Shown here one piece after another: positions 27,764 to 36,162 of a stretch of DNA of 64,000 nt. Position numbers and translations under genes: made by a program. The stretch comes from Rheinheimera sp. D18 (GTDB lineage Bacteria; Pseudomonadota; Gammaproteobacteria; Enterobacterales; Alteromonadaceae), in assembly GCF_004345025.1 (NCBI RefSeq), contig NZ_CP037745.1, positions 3,100,001 through 3,164,000 on the forward strand. The letters are read 5' to 3'. Within the stretch, counting starts at the first letter, position 1. Each line of letters starts with the position of its first letter. The notes beneath the pieces were generated by a model, which was not told where the DNA came from, did not search any database, and saw only the letters and a list, made by a program, of their open reading frames with translations.

Positions 27764-29308
27764 ATGTTAGATACTAACCTGAAGCAAACACTTAAAACCT
27801 ATCTACAAAACTTGAAAACACAGGTTGAACTGGTGGTATCTTTAGACGATAGCGCCAAAGCAACTGAAGTACACACCTTAGCAACTGAAATTGCTGAGTT
27901 ATCAGATTTAGTGTCATTGCGTCGCGATGATACTGCTATGGCACGCAAGCCAGCTATGTTGGTGCGTTCGGTAGCAAACAACACCCACATCACCTTTGCC
28001 GGTGTACCACTGGGGCATGAATTTACCTCATTAGTGTTAGCACTGCTGCACTCTGGCGGCCACCCAATTAAAGTAGAAGCCGATGTTATTGAGCAAATTC
28101 GCCAGCTGCCAGGCAACTTCGCGTTTGAGACCTATGTATCACTAAGTTGCCAAACCTGCCCTGAAGTAGTGCAAGCACTAAACATCATGTCGGCCATTAA
28201 CCCTAACATTACTAACGTAATGATCGACGGTGCAATGTTCCAGCAAGAAGTAGCTGATAAAAACATTATGGCCGTACCTTCGGTTTACCTAAATGGTGAG
28301 CTATTTTCGCAAGGTGCCATTACGCTAGAAAAAATTATTCAAAAACTTGATGTTAATGCAGAAAAACGTCAAGCCGAAGCGCTGAAAAACAAAGCAGACT
28401 TTGATGTATTAGTGGTTGGTGGCGGCCCAGCAGGTGCAGCAGCCTCTATTTACGCTGCACGTAAAGGCTTAAACACCGGCATTGTGGCTGAGCGTTTTGG
28501 CGGCCAAGTCGCAGATACCGTAGGTATCGAAAACTTTATTTCGGTAAAATATACCGAAGGTCCAAAGTTAGTTAATAGCTTAGAAGCGCACGTACGTGAG
28601 TACAACGTAGATATTATGAACAATCAACGCGCAGTAAAACTAAGCAAAGATGGCAAGGTACAGCTAGAGCTGCAAAATGGCGCGGTACTTAAAAGTAAAA
28701 CCATTATTTTAAGCCCAGGTGCACGCTGGAGAGAAATGAACGTACCCGGCGAGCAAGAGTATCGTGGCAAGGGCGTGGCTTACTGCCCGCATTGTGACGG
28801 CCCGCTGTTTAAAGGCAAAAAAGTCGCGGTAATTGGCGGTGGTAACTCAGGTATTGAAGCCGCAATTGACCTAGCCGGCATTGTTGAACACGTTACCGTA
28901 TTAGAATTTGCTGCCGAACTGCGTGCCGATGCGGTACTAGTTAAAAAAGCCAATTCAATGGGCAACATTACCATTATTACCGAAGCGCAAAGTACCGAAG
29001 TAACCGGTGATGGCAGCCGCGTAACCGGCATTAACTATACCGACCGTAAAACGGGTAATGCACACCATGTAGAATTAGCCGGTATTTTTGTACAAATTGG
29101 TTTAGTGCCAAATACCGAATGGTTACGTGGCGCAATAGAGCTGTCATCTCGTGGTGAAATTATTATTGACGAGCGCGGCCAAACCTCAATGCCAGGCGTA
29201 TTTGCCGCTGGTGATGCTACTACCGCACCATTTAAGCAAATTATTATTGCTATGGGTTCAGGCGCCACCGCCGCATTAGGTGCCTTTGACTATATGATCC
29301 GTAACTAA
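27764..29308 (+). CDS. ahpF: Alkyl hydroperoxide reductase subunit F
   Basis: AhpF is the NADH-dependent flavoprotein that re-reduces AhpC. The 514-aa protein has the tandem thioredoxin-like N-terminal domain with Cys129/Cys132 (SCQTCPEV), a FAD-binding GGGPAG, the active CxxC Cys341/Cys344 (YCPHCDG) and an NAD-binding GGGNSG. These cysteine positions are close to E. coli AhpF. SD CGGAG sits about 6 nt before the ATG. A strong terminator follows. Confidence 0.97.
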   Translation: MLDTNLKQTLKTYLQNLKTQVELVVSLDDSAKATEVHTLATEIAELSDLVSLRRDDTAMARKPAMLVRSVANNTHITFAGVPLGHEFTSLVLALLHSGGHPIKVEADVIEQIRQLPGNFAFETYVSLSCQTCPEVVQALNIMSAINPNITNVMIDGAMFQQEVADKNIMAVPSVYLNGELFSQGAITLEKIIQKLDVNAEKRQAEALKNKADFDVLVVGGGPAGAAASIYAARKGLNTGIVAERFGGQVADTVGIENFISVKYTEGPKLVNSLEAHVREYNVDIMNNQRAVKLSKDGKVQLELQNGAVLKSKTIILSPGARWREMNVPGEQEYRGKGVAYCPHCDGPLFKGKKVAVIGGGNSGIEAAIDLAGIVEHVTVLEFAAELRADAVLVKKANSMGNITIITEAQSTEVTGDGSRVTGINYTDRKTGNAHHVELAGIFVQIGLVPNTEWLRGAIELSSRGEIIIDERGQTSMPGVFAAGDATTAPFKQIIIAMGSGATAALGAFDYMIRN

Positions 29309-29366
29309 TTGCTAAACCACTAAGCAATTTGCAAAAACGCTTTCATTCCCCCACTCGTAGAGTGTT

Positions 29367-29393
29367 ACGGCAACTTCGGTTGCCGTTTTTTTT
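29367..29393 (+). terminator. ahpF terminator
   Basis: ACGGCAAC (29367-29374) pairs with GTTGCCGT (29379-29386) around a stable TTCG tetraloop and is followed by eight Ts. The convergent methyltransferase gene ends at its edge. Confidence 0.92.
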
Positions 29394-30213
29394 ATTGCTG
29401 GCGTAGCGCATGCTCAGACGGTACGCCTAATAAATCTAACATCTGAATATTGATCTGTTTCTTCTGTAGCGGGGGAATAACTAAGGTGGTGATCTGGTTT
29501 AGTTTAGCCTGCACCAATTGGGATAATGGCAGCGTCTCAGCACGGTGCTGCCAAATGGGTAAATCAGCGGCTTCATATAATATCACCTGATGCTCAGCCG
29601 GATACCAACGCTGCAAATGCTGTGCAAGCACAGCGATATAGTGGCTGTTAGCGTTAAGATTACATAAACTAAAATCGCCAGCTATAGCGACTTGCCACAA
29701 AATAACATAGCCTGAAACATCGAGCGTACGCTGATAAAACAAAAATTGGCTGGCTTCAAACTGCTGACAACCTTCAGCTATAGGGTCTATACCTAAATCG
29801 GCATATAAACAGGCATCCGCTGCAATACCCGCTTCCATTTTGGCAGAATAACCCAGTATTTTTAACTGACGTATTGTTTCATGTGGTGGCCAGCTTGCTA
29901 CACCGGGGTGGCCATAACAAGCCCACACCACATTTTTACCGGCTTGTACTGCGTTAATTACCGCGTCGATCATGGCCTGATAACTCAGGCTTCGTGGCTG
30001 ACCATCTTGGTAAAACTGTTGCAAATCGACTAAGTTAGCGTTTATTTGCTGCAAAAACTTAGCAAGGTAGTGAGTATTGCTATGAAAAAATACTATATCG
30101 GCAGCTACCAACTGATTACGCGCTAACTCGGTTAACTGACTACCCAAGGTAATACCCAAACCCAGACAAATAAGCCGGCCATATTTTATGTTATTACCAT
30201 TTAATTCAGGCAT
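29392..30213 (-). CDS. Split-borosin alpha-N-methyltransferase (SonM-like)
   Basis: The 273-aa enzyme has a tetrapyrrole-methylase (class III SAM) fold: GRLICLGLGITLG at the start and a SAM-binding YGHPGV near residue 100. Residues Tyr68, Arg74 and Tyr78 (FYQDGQPRSLSY) reproduce the Tyr-x5-Arg-x3-Tyr spacing of the catalytic residues of the borosin enzyme OphMA (Tyr66, Arg72, Tyr76). Borosin enzymes methylate backbone amides of a peptide; in the split form the substrate is a separate precursor, and one is encoded two genes upstream. The start is the ATG at 30213, overlapping the GGDEF stop by 8 bp; a longer frame lies inside the GGDEF gene. A porphyrin-type methylase is the alternative. Confidence 0.8.
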   Translation of the reverse strand: MPELNGNNIKYGRLICLGLGITLGSQLTELARNQLVAADIVFFHSNTHYLAKFLQQINANLVDLQQFYQDGQPRSLSYQAMIDAVINAVQAGKNVVWACYGHPGVASWPPHETIRQLKILGYSAKMEAGIAADACLYADLGIDPIAEGCQQFEASQFLFYQRTLDVSGYVILWQVAIAGDFSLCNLNANSHYIAVLAQHLQRWYPAEHQVILYEAADLPIWQHRAETLPLSQLVQAKLNQITTLVIPPLQKKQINIQMLDLLGVPSEHALRQQ

Positions 30214-31918
30214 TGGCCGTTGCACTATGACTGCAATTACGCCCAGCGGCTTTAGCTTGGTATAGCGCGGCATCAGCCTGTTGCAGTAAGGTATCAAAAT
30301 TTGCGCTATCGCCACTAGCAATACCAAAACTGGCCGTCACGCTAATATTTTGCCCATTAACGACTATTGGACTATCAGCAATACTCTGACGGCACTGCTC
30401 AGCTAATTTAATCGCATCAGCCAAACGACAACCGGGTAAGAACATGGCAAATTCTTCGCCACCAATTCGTGCCAAAATATCCTGCTTACGTATATGCACA
30501 GAGCAGCGCGCAGCTATTTCGGTTAGCACAATATCGCCAGTACTGTGGCCATACTGATCATTAATCTGTTTAAACAAATCGATATCAAACACGATAAGGC
30601 TATATTCTTCCTGCTGTCGCCGGTTATTTAACTGTCGGCTAACGGCTTCGCTAAAATAACGCCTATTGTACAGTTTGGTGAGAAAATCCGTGGTGGCCAA
30701 CCGACTTAATAAAGCACGTTTGTTGTTTAATACATAAATAACGAATAACAACAGCAATGTAACGGCAATCGTTATCAGCAGAGCGTTAAATTTTTGGTCT
30801 TTTTGCAGTTGGCTTTCTAGCTTTAATAAATTATTTTGGCTTTTTAGCAGTGCCAGTTTATTTTCGCTTTCCATAAAGTCAGCCTGCGCCATATGGTAAG
30901 CCACACTGCGCTGCTTAAAATCGCCGATAAAAGCATTTAATGCGGCTATATGCTGCTTATAAGCAATAACCGCAGCGTGCATATCACCTTTTTTCTCATA
31001 TAACCGCGCTAACAATAACATCGATTTATTCGCCGTTTGGTTATCATTTAATTGTTTAGACTGTTGGTAGACCTGCTCTAAATTCACCTCAGCCGCACTA
31101 AGCTGATTGAGGTTAAGCTCAGCATATCCTAAATAATATCTCGTCAGAATTATGGTGTATAAATAACCAATTTCGTTTAACTTTGGTAAGGATGCTTGCA
31201 TGTTTTTTTTAACACGCTCAGGTGCACTGTTTACATCAACATCTGCGGTGAAAATGTCTACCGTATATTTCATCAAAGGTTCTTGTGCCTGTTCGCATGC
31301 AAGAGACGCTTTGTTTGCTAATTCTTGCGGATACGCGCCGACCAACTGCGTTAATGCTTGTAATTTTTGTGTGTAACTTATACAAAATCCTCTAGGAGAA
31401 TCAGCATACTCAGCAATCATATCAGCAAACTCAATGGCTTTTTCATAGGCATTGACGCTGCTATGAAGCTGCGCTGCTACAGTATAGACATTAACAAGTA
31501 GCATTCTATCGGTTACTATACGAGCATGTTTCAGTGCCTCATTTAATGATAAATAAGCCTCTTTATAGTTTTTCTTATGCTCAAACACTGTTGCAAGCAG
31601 TAAATAAGCCTTCACTCTAATGACTGCAGACTGGCTTTTAATTATTGTCTGAGCTAACGCAATGGCGTCATCTTGCTGGCCTTTGAATCCAAGCATATAC
31701 GCTTTGATAAAAATAAAATGATCACGTTGCTCAGAAGGCAGCTGTTTCAATATTGGCTCAAGCTGTTCAAGTATATGAAGCGTGGTTTCTGGGGACTTTG
31801 TTCTTAATGTTTCAGCCTCAGTTAACTGAGATTGAATAGATTCTAGGTCAAAAGCAAAAGCTGGAGCATTGCAAAACAATACTCCTAGTAGATAAAAAAT
31901 ATAGAACAATCTAGACAC
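30206..31918 (-). CDS. Exported TPR-membrane-GGDEF diguanylate cyclase
   Basis: The 570-aa protein has a signal peptide (about residues 1-22), a periplasmic array of TPR-like helical repeats (about 25-345), a coiled coil, one membrane helix (about 380-396, LLITIAVTLLLLFVIYVL) and a cytoplasmic GGDEF domain with an active-type GGEEF motif (ARIGGEEF) preceded by an RxxD I-site (RKQD). It should make c-di-GMP in response to something outside the inner membrane. The GTG start overlaps the stop of the borosin precursor gene by 1 bp (TAGTG) and its stop overlaps the methyltransferase start, so all three are translationally coupled. Confidence 0.92.
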   Translation of the reverse strand: MSRLFYIFYLLGVLFCNAPAFAFDLESIQSQLTEAETLRTKSPETTLHILEQLEPILKQLPSEQRDHFIFIKAYMLGFKGQQDDAIALAQTIIKSQSAVIRVKAYLLLATVFEHKKNYKEAYLSLNEALKHARIVTDRMLLVNVYTVAAQLHSSVNAYEKAIEFADMIAEYADSPRGFCISYTQKLQALTQLVGAYPQELANKASLACEQAQEPLMKYTVDIFTADVDVNSAPERVKKNMQASLPKLNEIGYLYTIILTRYYLGYAELNLNQLSAAEVNLEQVYQQSKQLNDNQTANKSMLLLARLYEKKGDMHAAVIAYKQHIAALNAFIGDFKQRSVAYHMAQADFMESENKLALLKSQNNLLKLESQLQKDQKFNALLITIAVTLLLLFVIYVLNNKRALLSRLATTDFLTKLYNRRYFSEAVSRQLNNRRQQEEYSLIVFDIDLFKQINDQYGHSTGDIVLTEIAARCSVHIRKQDILARIGGEEFAMFLPGCRLADAIKLAEQCRQSIADSPIVVNGQNISVTASFGIASGDSANFDTLLQQADAALYQAKAAGRNCSHSATANA

Positions 31919-32124
31919 TATTTAACAGGAAACATATAAGGTACAACATTTACTGCATTACCCGTTAGTTTCTCGACTTGTGCTTTATCACCCGATAACA
32001 CCGCTTCAATTTCATGGCTTTGTAAGCCGTAGTTTTTTAGTGTATTGGCAGGTGAAGCAGAATACTCTTGCAGTAACTTAGGGTTAGTTGCTAATTCAGC
32101 AATAAATTTACTTAAATCTGACAT
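31918..32124 (-). CDS. Split-borosin precursor peptide (SonA-like)
   Basis: A 68-aa peptide whose first about 54 residues form a compact helical domain (SDLSKFIAELATNPKLL, then TLKNYGLQSHEIEAVLSGD) resembling by eye the borosin-binding domain of Shewanella SonA, followed by a hydrophobic C-terminal tail NVVPYMFPVK that would be the methylated core. AAGGGA sits 6 nt before the ATG. No cysteines or leader cleavage motif are seen. The last codons overlap the next gene by 1 bp. Resemblance rests on memory of SonA and on the adjacent methyltransferase; an unrelated small regulatory protein is the alternative. Confidence 0.75.
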   Translation of the reverse strand: MSDLSKFIAELATNPKLLQEYSASPANTLKNYGLQSHEIEAVLSGDKAQVEKLTGNAVNVVPYMFPVK

Positions 32125-32192
32125 GAAAATCCCTTATTAATGAGGCGGGTTTATCCATTATTTCGCCACCAGCACAGTGGCTGTAGCCGGTT

Positions 32193-32221
32193 AATCTAAA
32201 GCAAATACAGCATGCTGACAA
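32193..32221 (-). promoter_or_regulatory. Promoter of the borosin operon
   Basis: On the minus strand TTGTCA (32216-32221) and TAGATT (32193-32198) are 17 bp apart, giving a start near 32186 and a 5' leader of about 60 nt. The leader contains a 5-bp hairpin GCCAC/GTGGC. It is back to back with the cysG promoter. Confidence 0.55.
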
Positions 32222-32322
32222 CCTTTCGTTTTAACCCTCGCTTTAGCGCAAATTTTCGCATATCAATAGCGCCTTTAATTCCATTTAGCTATATATGAGC
32301 ATAATTCGCTATTTCATAAAAG

Positions 32323-32343
32323 ACGTTTAGATGGCTAAAGTGA
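32323..32343 (+). promoter_or_regulatory. Conserved cys promoter motif, copy 2 (cysG operon)
   Basis: ACGTTTAGATGGCTAAAGTG plus one further A, 36 bp before the cysG GTG start, matches 19 of 21 positions with the copy before cysJ (21253-21273). Both are followed by a ribosome site within 40 bp, so the motif probably spans the -10 and start of the transcript. Confidence 0.55.
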
Positions 32344-32379
32344 CTTGGTACTATAAGTCATCTGTAGGCAGGAGCCAAC

Positions 32380-33801
32380 GTGCAGTATTTACCTATTTTT
32401 GTTAAGTTAACCGGCCAACCAGTGCTGATTGTTGGTGGCGGTTCGGTAGCGCTGCGTAAAGCTAACACGCTGTTAAGTGCTGGCGCTAAGCTTAGCGTAG
32501 TCGCACCAGAATTTGCGGCCGAATTTATTACTTGGCAACAACAAGGCAAAGCAGAGCTAATTAATAGCTATTTTGTGCCTAGCTTATTAGATAACAAACT
32601 ATTAGTTATTGCTGCAACCAATAGCGACACCGTTAATGCTGCGGTATTTAAAGCCGCAACCGCGCGTAATATGTTGGTTAATACCGTAGATGACCAAGCC
32701 AAGTGTGGTTTTATTTTTCCGGCTATTATTGACCGCAGCCCAATACTGATCGCTATTTCTAGTTTTGGTACGGCACCCGTGTTAGCACGGCGTTTGCGTG
32801 AAAAACTTGAGGCTTTACTGCCGCAGCACTTAGGGCCGTTAGCAACCTTGGTCGGCAGTTTTCGCAACAAAGTAAAAGCTAAAATTAGTAGCTTTGCGGG
32901 TCGCCGCCAATTTTGGGAAGGGGTATTTAACTCTGACGTAGTACGCAAGGTGCAAGCTAATCAACTCGATGCGGCGAAACAACATTTAGAACAATTATTA
33001 ACCGCACCGCAAAAACACAGTGGTGAAGTCTATATTGTTGGCGCAGGCCCAGGCGACCCTGAGTTACTAACCCTTAAAGCGCTGCAATTGATGCAGCAAG
33101 CCGACGTGGTGGTGTATGACAACTTAGTATCTGCTGAAGTGTTGACTTTAGTGCGCCGCGATGCCGAGCAAATTTGCGTAGGTAAAAAAGCCGGAGCGCA
33201 TTCAGTAACGCAACAAGATACTAATCAACTGCTAATAGATTTAGCGTTAGCGGGTAAAAAGGTATGCCGCTTAAAAGGTGGCGACCCGTTTATATTTGGC
33301 CGCGGCGGCGAAGAAATTCAAGCATTAGTGCCGCACAATATTGCCTTTCAAGTAGTGCCGGGTATTACCGCGGCAGCTGGCTGTGCCGCTTATGCCGGTA
33401 TACCGTTAACCCATCGCGACCACGCGCAAAGTGTGCAGTTTGTTACCGGGCATTGCCAACATGATGGTAGCGAACCAAATTGGTTTAGTATGAGCAGTAC
33501 TAACCAGACTCTGGTAATTTATATGGGTTTAATGAAGGCCGCTTATATTCAACAACAACTAATTAAAGCAGGTCGTAGTGCTGAAACACCCGTGGCTATT
33601 ATTGAAAACGGCACGCGTCGTGAGCAACGCATTGTAACGGGCAAGTTGTATAATTTAGCTGAGCTAGTAATGCAGCATCAAATAAGCTCACCGGCGCTAT
33701 TGGTTATTGGTGATGTGGTTAGTTTGCAACAAGATTTACATTGGTTTGGCCTGCGCCCGCAAGCTGCGGTATTTAGTCAAAACCTTACACAGATGGCCTA
33801 A
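32380..33801 (+). CDS. cysG: Siroheme synthase CysG
   Basis: CysG makes siroheme, the CysI cofactor, from uroporphyrinogen III. The 473-aa protein is trifunctional: an N-terminal NAD-dependent dehydrogenase/ferrochelatase domain (LIVGGGSVALRKA, Ser128 in ISSFGTAPVLARRLREK, the same position as the regulatory serine in E. coli) and a C-terminal uroporphyrinogen methylase (VGAGPGDPELLTLKA, GDPFIFGRGGEE). The start is GTG with AGGAG 7 nt upstream. It leads the cysGDN operon. Confidence 0.96.
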   Translation: MQYLPIFVKLTGQPVLIVGGGSVALRKANTLLSAGAKLSVVAPEFAAEFITWQQQGKAELINSYFVPSLLDNKLLVIAATNSDTVNAAVFKAATARNMLVNTVDDQAKCGFIFPAIIDRSPILIAISSFGTAPVLARRLREKLEALLPQHLGPLATLVGSFRNKVKAKISSFAGRRQFWEGVFNSDVVRKVQANQLDAAKQHLEQLLTAPQKHSGEVYIVGAGPGDPELLTLKALQLMQQADVVVYDNLVSAEVLTLVRRDAEQICVGKKAGAHSVTQQDTNQLLIDLALAGKKVCRLKGGDPFIFGRGGEEIQALVPHNIAFQVVPGITAAAGCAAYAGIPLTHRDHAQSVQFVTGHCQHDGSEPNWFSMSSTNQTLVIYMGLMKAAYIQQQLIKAGRSAETPVAIIENGTRREQRIVTGKLYNLAELVMQHQISSPALLVIGDVVSLQQDLHWFGLRPQAAVFSQNLTQMA

Positions 33802-33811
33802 GGATTAACAG

Positions 33812-34723
33812 ATGTCGGAACTTACCAGCGCTCTAACCCACTTGCAGCAGCTTGAAGCAGAGAGTATTTATATTTTTCGTGAGGTGGCGGCCGAATTTAA
33901 AAAGCCAGTAATGTTGTATTCAATAGGTAAAGACTCATCGGTATTACTGCACTTAGCACGAAAGGCGTTTGCGCCGGGTAAAATACCCTTTCCACTGCTG
34001 CATGTTGATACCACCTGGAAATTTCGCGAAATGATCGAGTTTCGTGATCGCTTAGCAAAAGCCTATAACTTTGAACTGCTAGTACATAAAAACCCAGAAG
34101 GCTTAGCCATGAATATTAACCCGTTTATTCATGGCAGCGCTAAGCATACCGACATTATGAAAACCGAAGGCTTAAAGCAGGCGCTAAACCAATACGGTTT
34201 TGATGCTGCTTTTGGTGGTGCTAGGCGTGATGAAGAAAAATCGCGAGCAAAAGAGCGGGTGTATTCATTTCGCGATAAACACCACCGCTGGGATCCAAAA
34301 AACCAACGCCCAGAGTTATGGAACCTGTATAACGGCGCGATTAATGACCACGAAAGTATTCGCGTATTTCCGTTATCAAACTGGACCGAACTGGATATTT
34401 GGCTCTATATCCTGCAAGAAAATATCGACATAGTGCCGCTGTATTTAGCCAAACAGCGGCCGGTGGTAGAGCGTAACGGCAGCCTTATTATGGTTGACGA
34501 CGAGCGCATGCCGCTAGAACCGGGTGAAACGCCGCAACTTAAATCGGTACGTTTTCGCACACTGGGTTGTTATCCCCTGACTGGGGCTATTGAATCAACT
34601 GCTAACACGCTAGAAGCGATAGTAGAAGAAATGCTGCGTGCCCGCACGTCGGAACGACAAGGCCGGGTTATTGATCAAGATCAGTCGGGTATGGAATTAA
34701 AGAAACGCGAGGGGTATTTCTAA
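33812..34723 (+). CDS. cysD: Sulfate adenylyltransferase subunit CysD
   Basis: CysD, with CysN, activates sulfate to APS. The 303-aa protein has the PP-loop [17 protein letters not shown] and the [12 protein letters not shown] and LDIWLYI segments of the family. It lies 10 bp after cysG and overlaps cysN by 1 bp (TAATG). Confidence 0.97.
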   Translation: MSELTSALTHLQQLEAESIYIFREVAAEFKKPVMLYSIGKDSSVLLHLARKAFAPGKIPFPLLHVDTTWKFREMIEFRDRLAKAYNFELLVHKNPEGLAMNINPFIHGSAKHTDIMKTEGLKQALNQYGFDAAFGGARRDEEKSRAKERVYSFRDKHHRWDPKNQRPELWNLYNGAINDHESIRVFPLSNWTELDIWLYILQENIDIVPLYLAKQRPVVERNGSLIMVDDERMPLEPGETPQLKSVRFRTLGCYPLTGAIESTANTLEAIVEEMLRARTSERQGRVIDQDQSGMELKKREGYF

Positions 34724-36162
34724 TGTCATCGGTAACCGTTACCTCATTAAATGAGCAGTTAAATACACTAGGTATTCGCGATTATTTGCAACAGCATCAA
34801 AGCAAAGGCTTACTGCGAGTACTTACCTGCGGCAGTGTCGATGATGGCAAAAGCACGCTTATCGGCCGATTATTGCATGACAGCCAACAGCTATATGACG
34901 ACCAATTAGACGCCTTAAAGCGCGACCATAAAGGCCGTAACGGTGAAGGCGAGTTAGAGCTAGCCATGTTAGTCGACGGCCTTCAGGCTGAACGCGAACA
35001 AGGCATTACTATCGACGTGGCTTATCGGTATTTCTCAACCACCAAGCGTAAATTTATTTTGGCCGACACACCAGGCCACGAACAATACACGCGCAATATG
35101 GCCACCGGCGCGTCCACCTCTGATGTGGCAATATTACTGATTGATGCGCGCTATGGTGTGCAAACCCAAACTCGGCGCCATAGTTTTATTTGTGCGCTAT
35201 TAGGTATTAAACACCTCGTTGTTGCCGTAAATAAAATGGATATCATTGGTTATAGCGAACCAGCTTATCAGGCTATTAAGTTGGAAATACAGGCACTAAT
35301 GGCGCAGTTACAAGTGCCAACGGTAGACATAGTGCCAATTAGCGCCTTAAAGGGTGAAAATATTTTAACGCTTTCAGCCAATATGCCTTGGTATACCGGC
35401 ACAGCATTATTACCACTGCTAGAAACCCTGTCTATACCGAAGTATGGTGGCAGCGCTACTCGCTTTCCGGTGCAGTATGTTAACCGCCCCGATCTTAACT
35501 TTCGTGGCTTTGCTGGCAGCTTAGTCAGTGGCCGTTTAGCCGTAGGCCAAGCCATTACCGCTTACCCATCTGGGAAAAAAACCACTATTAAGCAAATAGT
35601 AACCTTTGCCGGCGAGCAAGCTTCAGCCAGCGCGGGGCAAGCCGTTACTATAACGCTAAATGATGAAATTGACGTTAGCCGCGGTGACTGGTTAGTGCCC
35701 TCTGAAGAGACCGTAACCCTAACCAATCGTGCACTGGCTTATTTAGCCTGGTTTAATGAACAGTCACTACAAACTGGTCGCTTATATGATATAAAACTGT
35801 CAACCCGAAAAACCAGCGCCAGCATTAACAGGTTGAATTATAAAGTTAATATTAACACTTTAGCACAAGAAGCAGCCGAACAAGTAAGCATTAACGATAT
35901 TGCGCTAGTGGAACTAGAGTTAACCGAAACACTGCCGCTAGATACCTTTAAAAACCAACCTAGCACGGGCAATTTTATCTTAATTGACCGCTTAACCAAT
36001 GCCACAGTAGCGGCAGGCTTAATTCAGAATATTTTAGCCGAAGAAAAAGCCAGCGGGACAGATATCAGTGCCTTTGAGTTAGAGCTGAATGCACTTGTTC
36101 GCAAACATTTTCCGCATTGGGAAGCGCGAGATGTGCGTGAATTAGTTAAGGCTGATAAATAA
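34723..36162 (+). CDS. cysN: Sulfate adenylyltransferase GTPase subunit CysN
   Basis: CysN is the EF-Tu-like GTPase that drives APS formation by CysD. The 479-aa protein has G1 GSVDDGKSTLIG, the switch residue in EQGITIDVAYRY, G3 DTPGHEQYTRN and G4 NKMD, plus two beta-barrel domains. It stands alone rather than fused to CysC, which is encoded separately downstream. Confidence 0.97.
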   Translation: MSSVTVTSLNEQLNTLGIRDYLQQHQSKGLLRVLTCGSVDDGKSTLIGRLLHDSQQLYDDQLDALKRDHKGRNGEGELELAMLVDGLQAEREQGITIDVAYRYFSTTKRKFILADTPGHEQYTRNMATGASTSDVAILLIDARYGVQTQTRRHSFICALLGIKHLVVAVNKMDIIGYSEPAYQAIKLEIQALMAQLQVPTVDIVPISALKGENILTLSANMPWYTGTALLPLLETLSIPKYGGSATRFPVQYVNRPDLNFRGFAGSLVSGRLAVGQAITAYPSGKKTTIKQIVTFAGEQASASAGQAVTITLNDEIDVSRGDWLVPSEETVTLTNRALAYLAWFNEQSLQTGRLYDIKLSTRKTSASINRLNYKVNINTLAQEAAEQVSINDIALVELELTETLPLDTFKNQPSTGNFILIDRLTNATVAAGLIQNILAEEKASGTDISAFELELNALVRKHFPHWEARDVRELVKADK

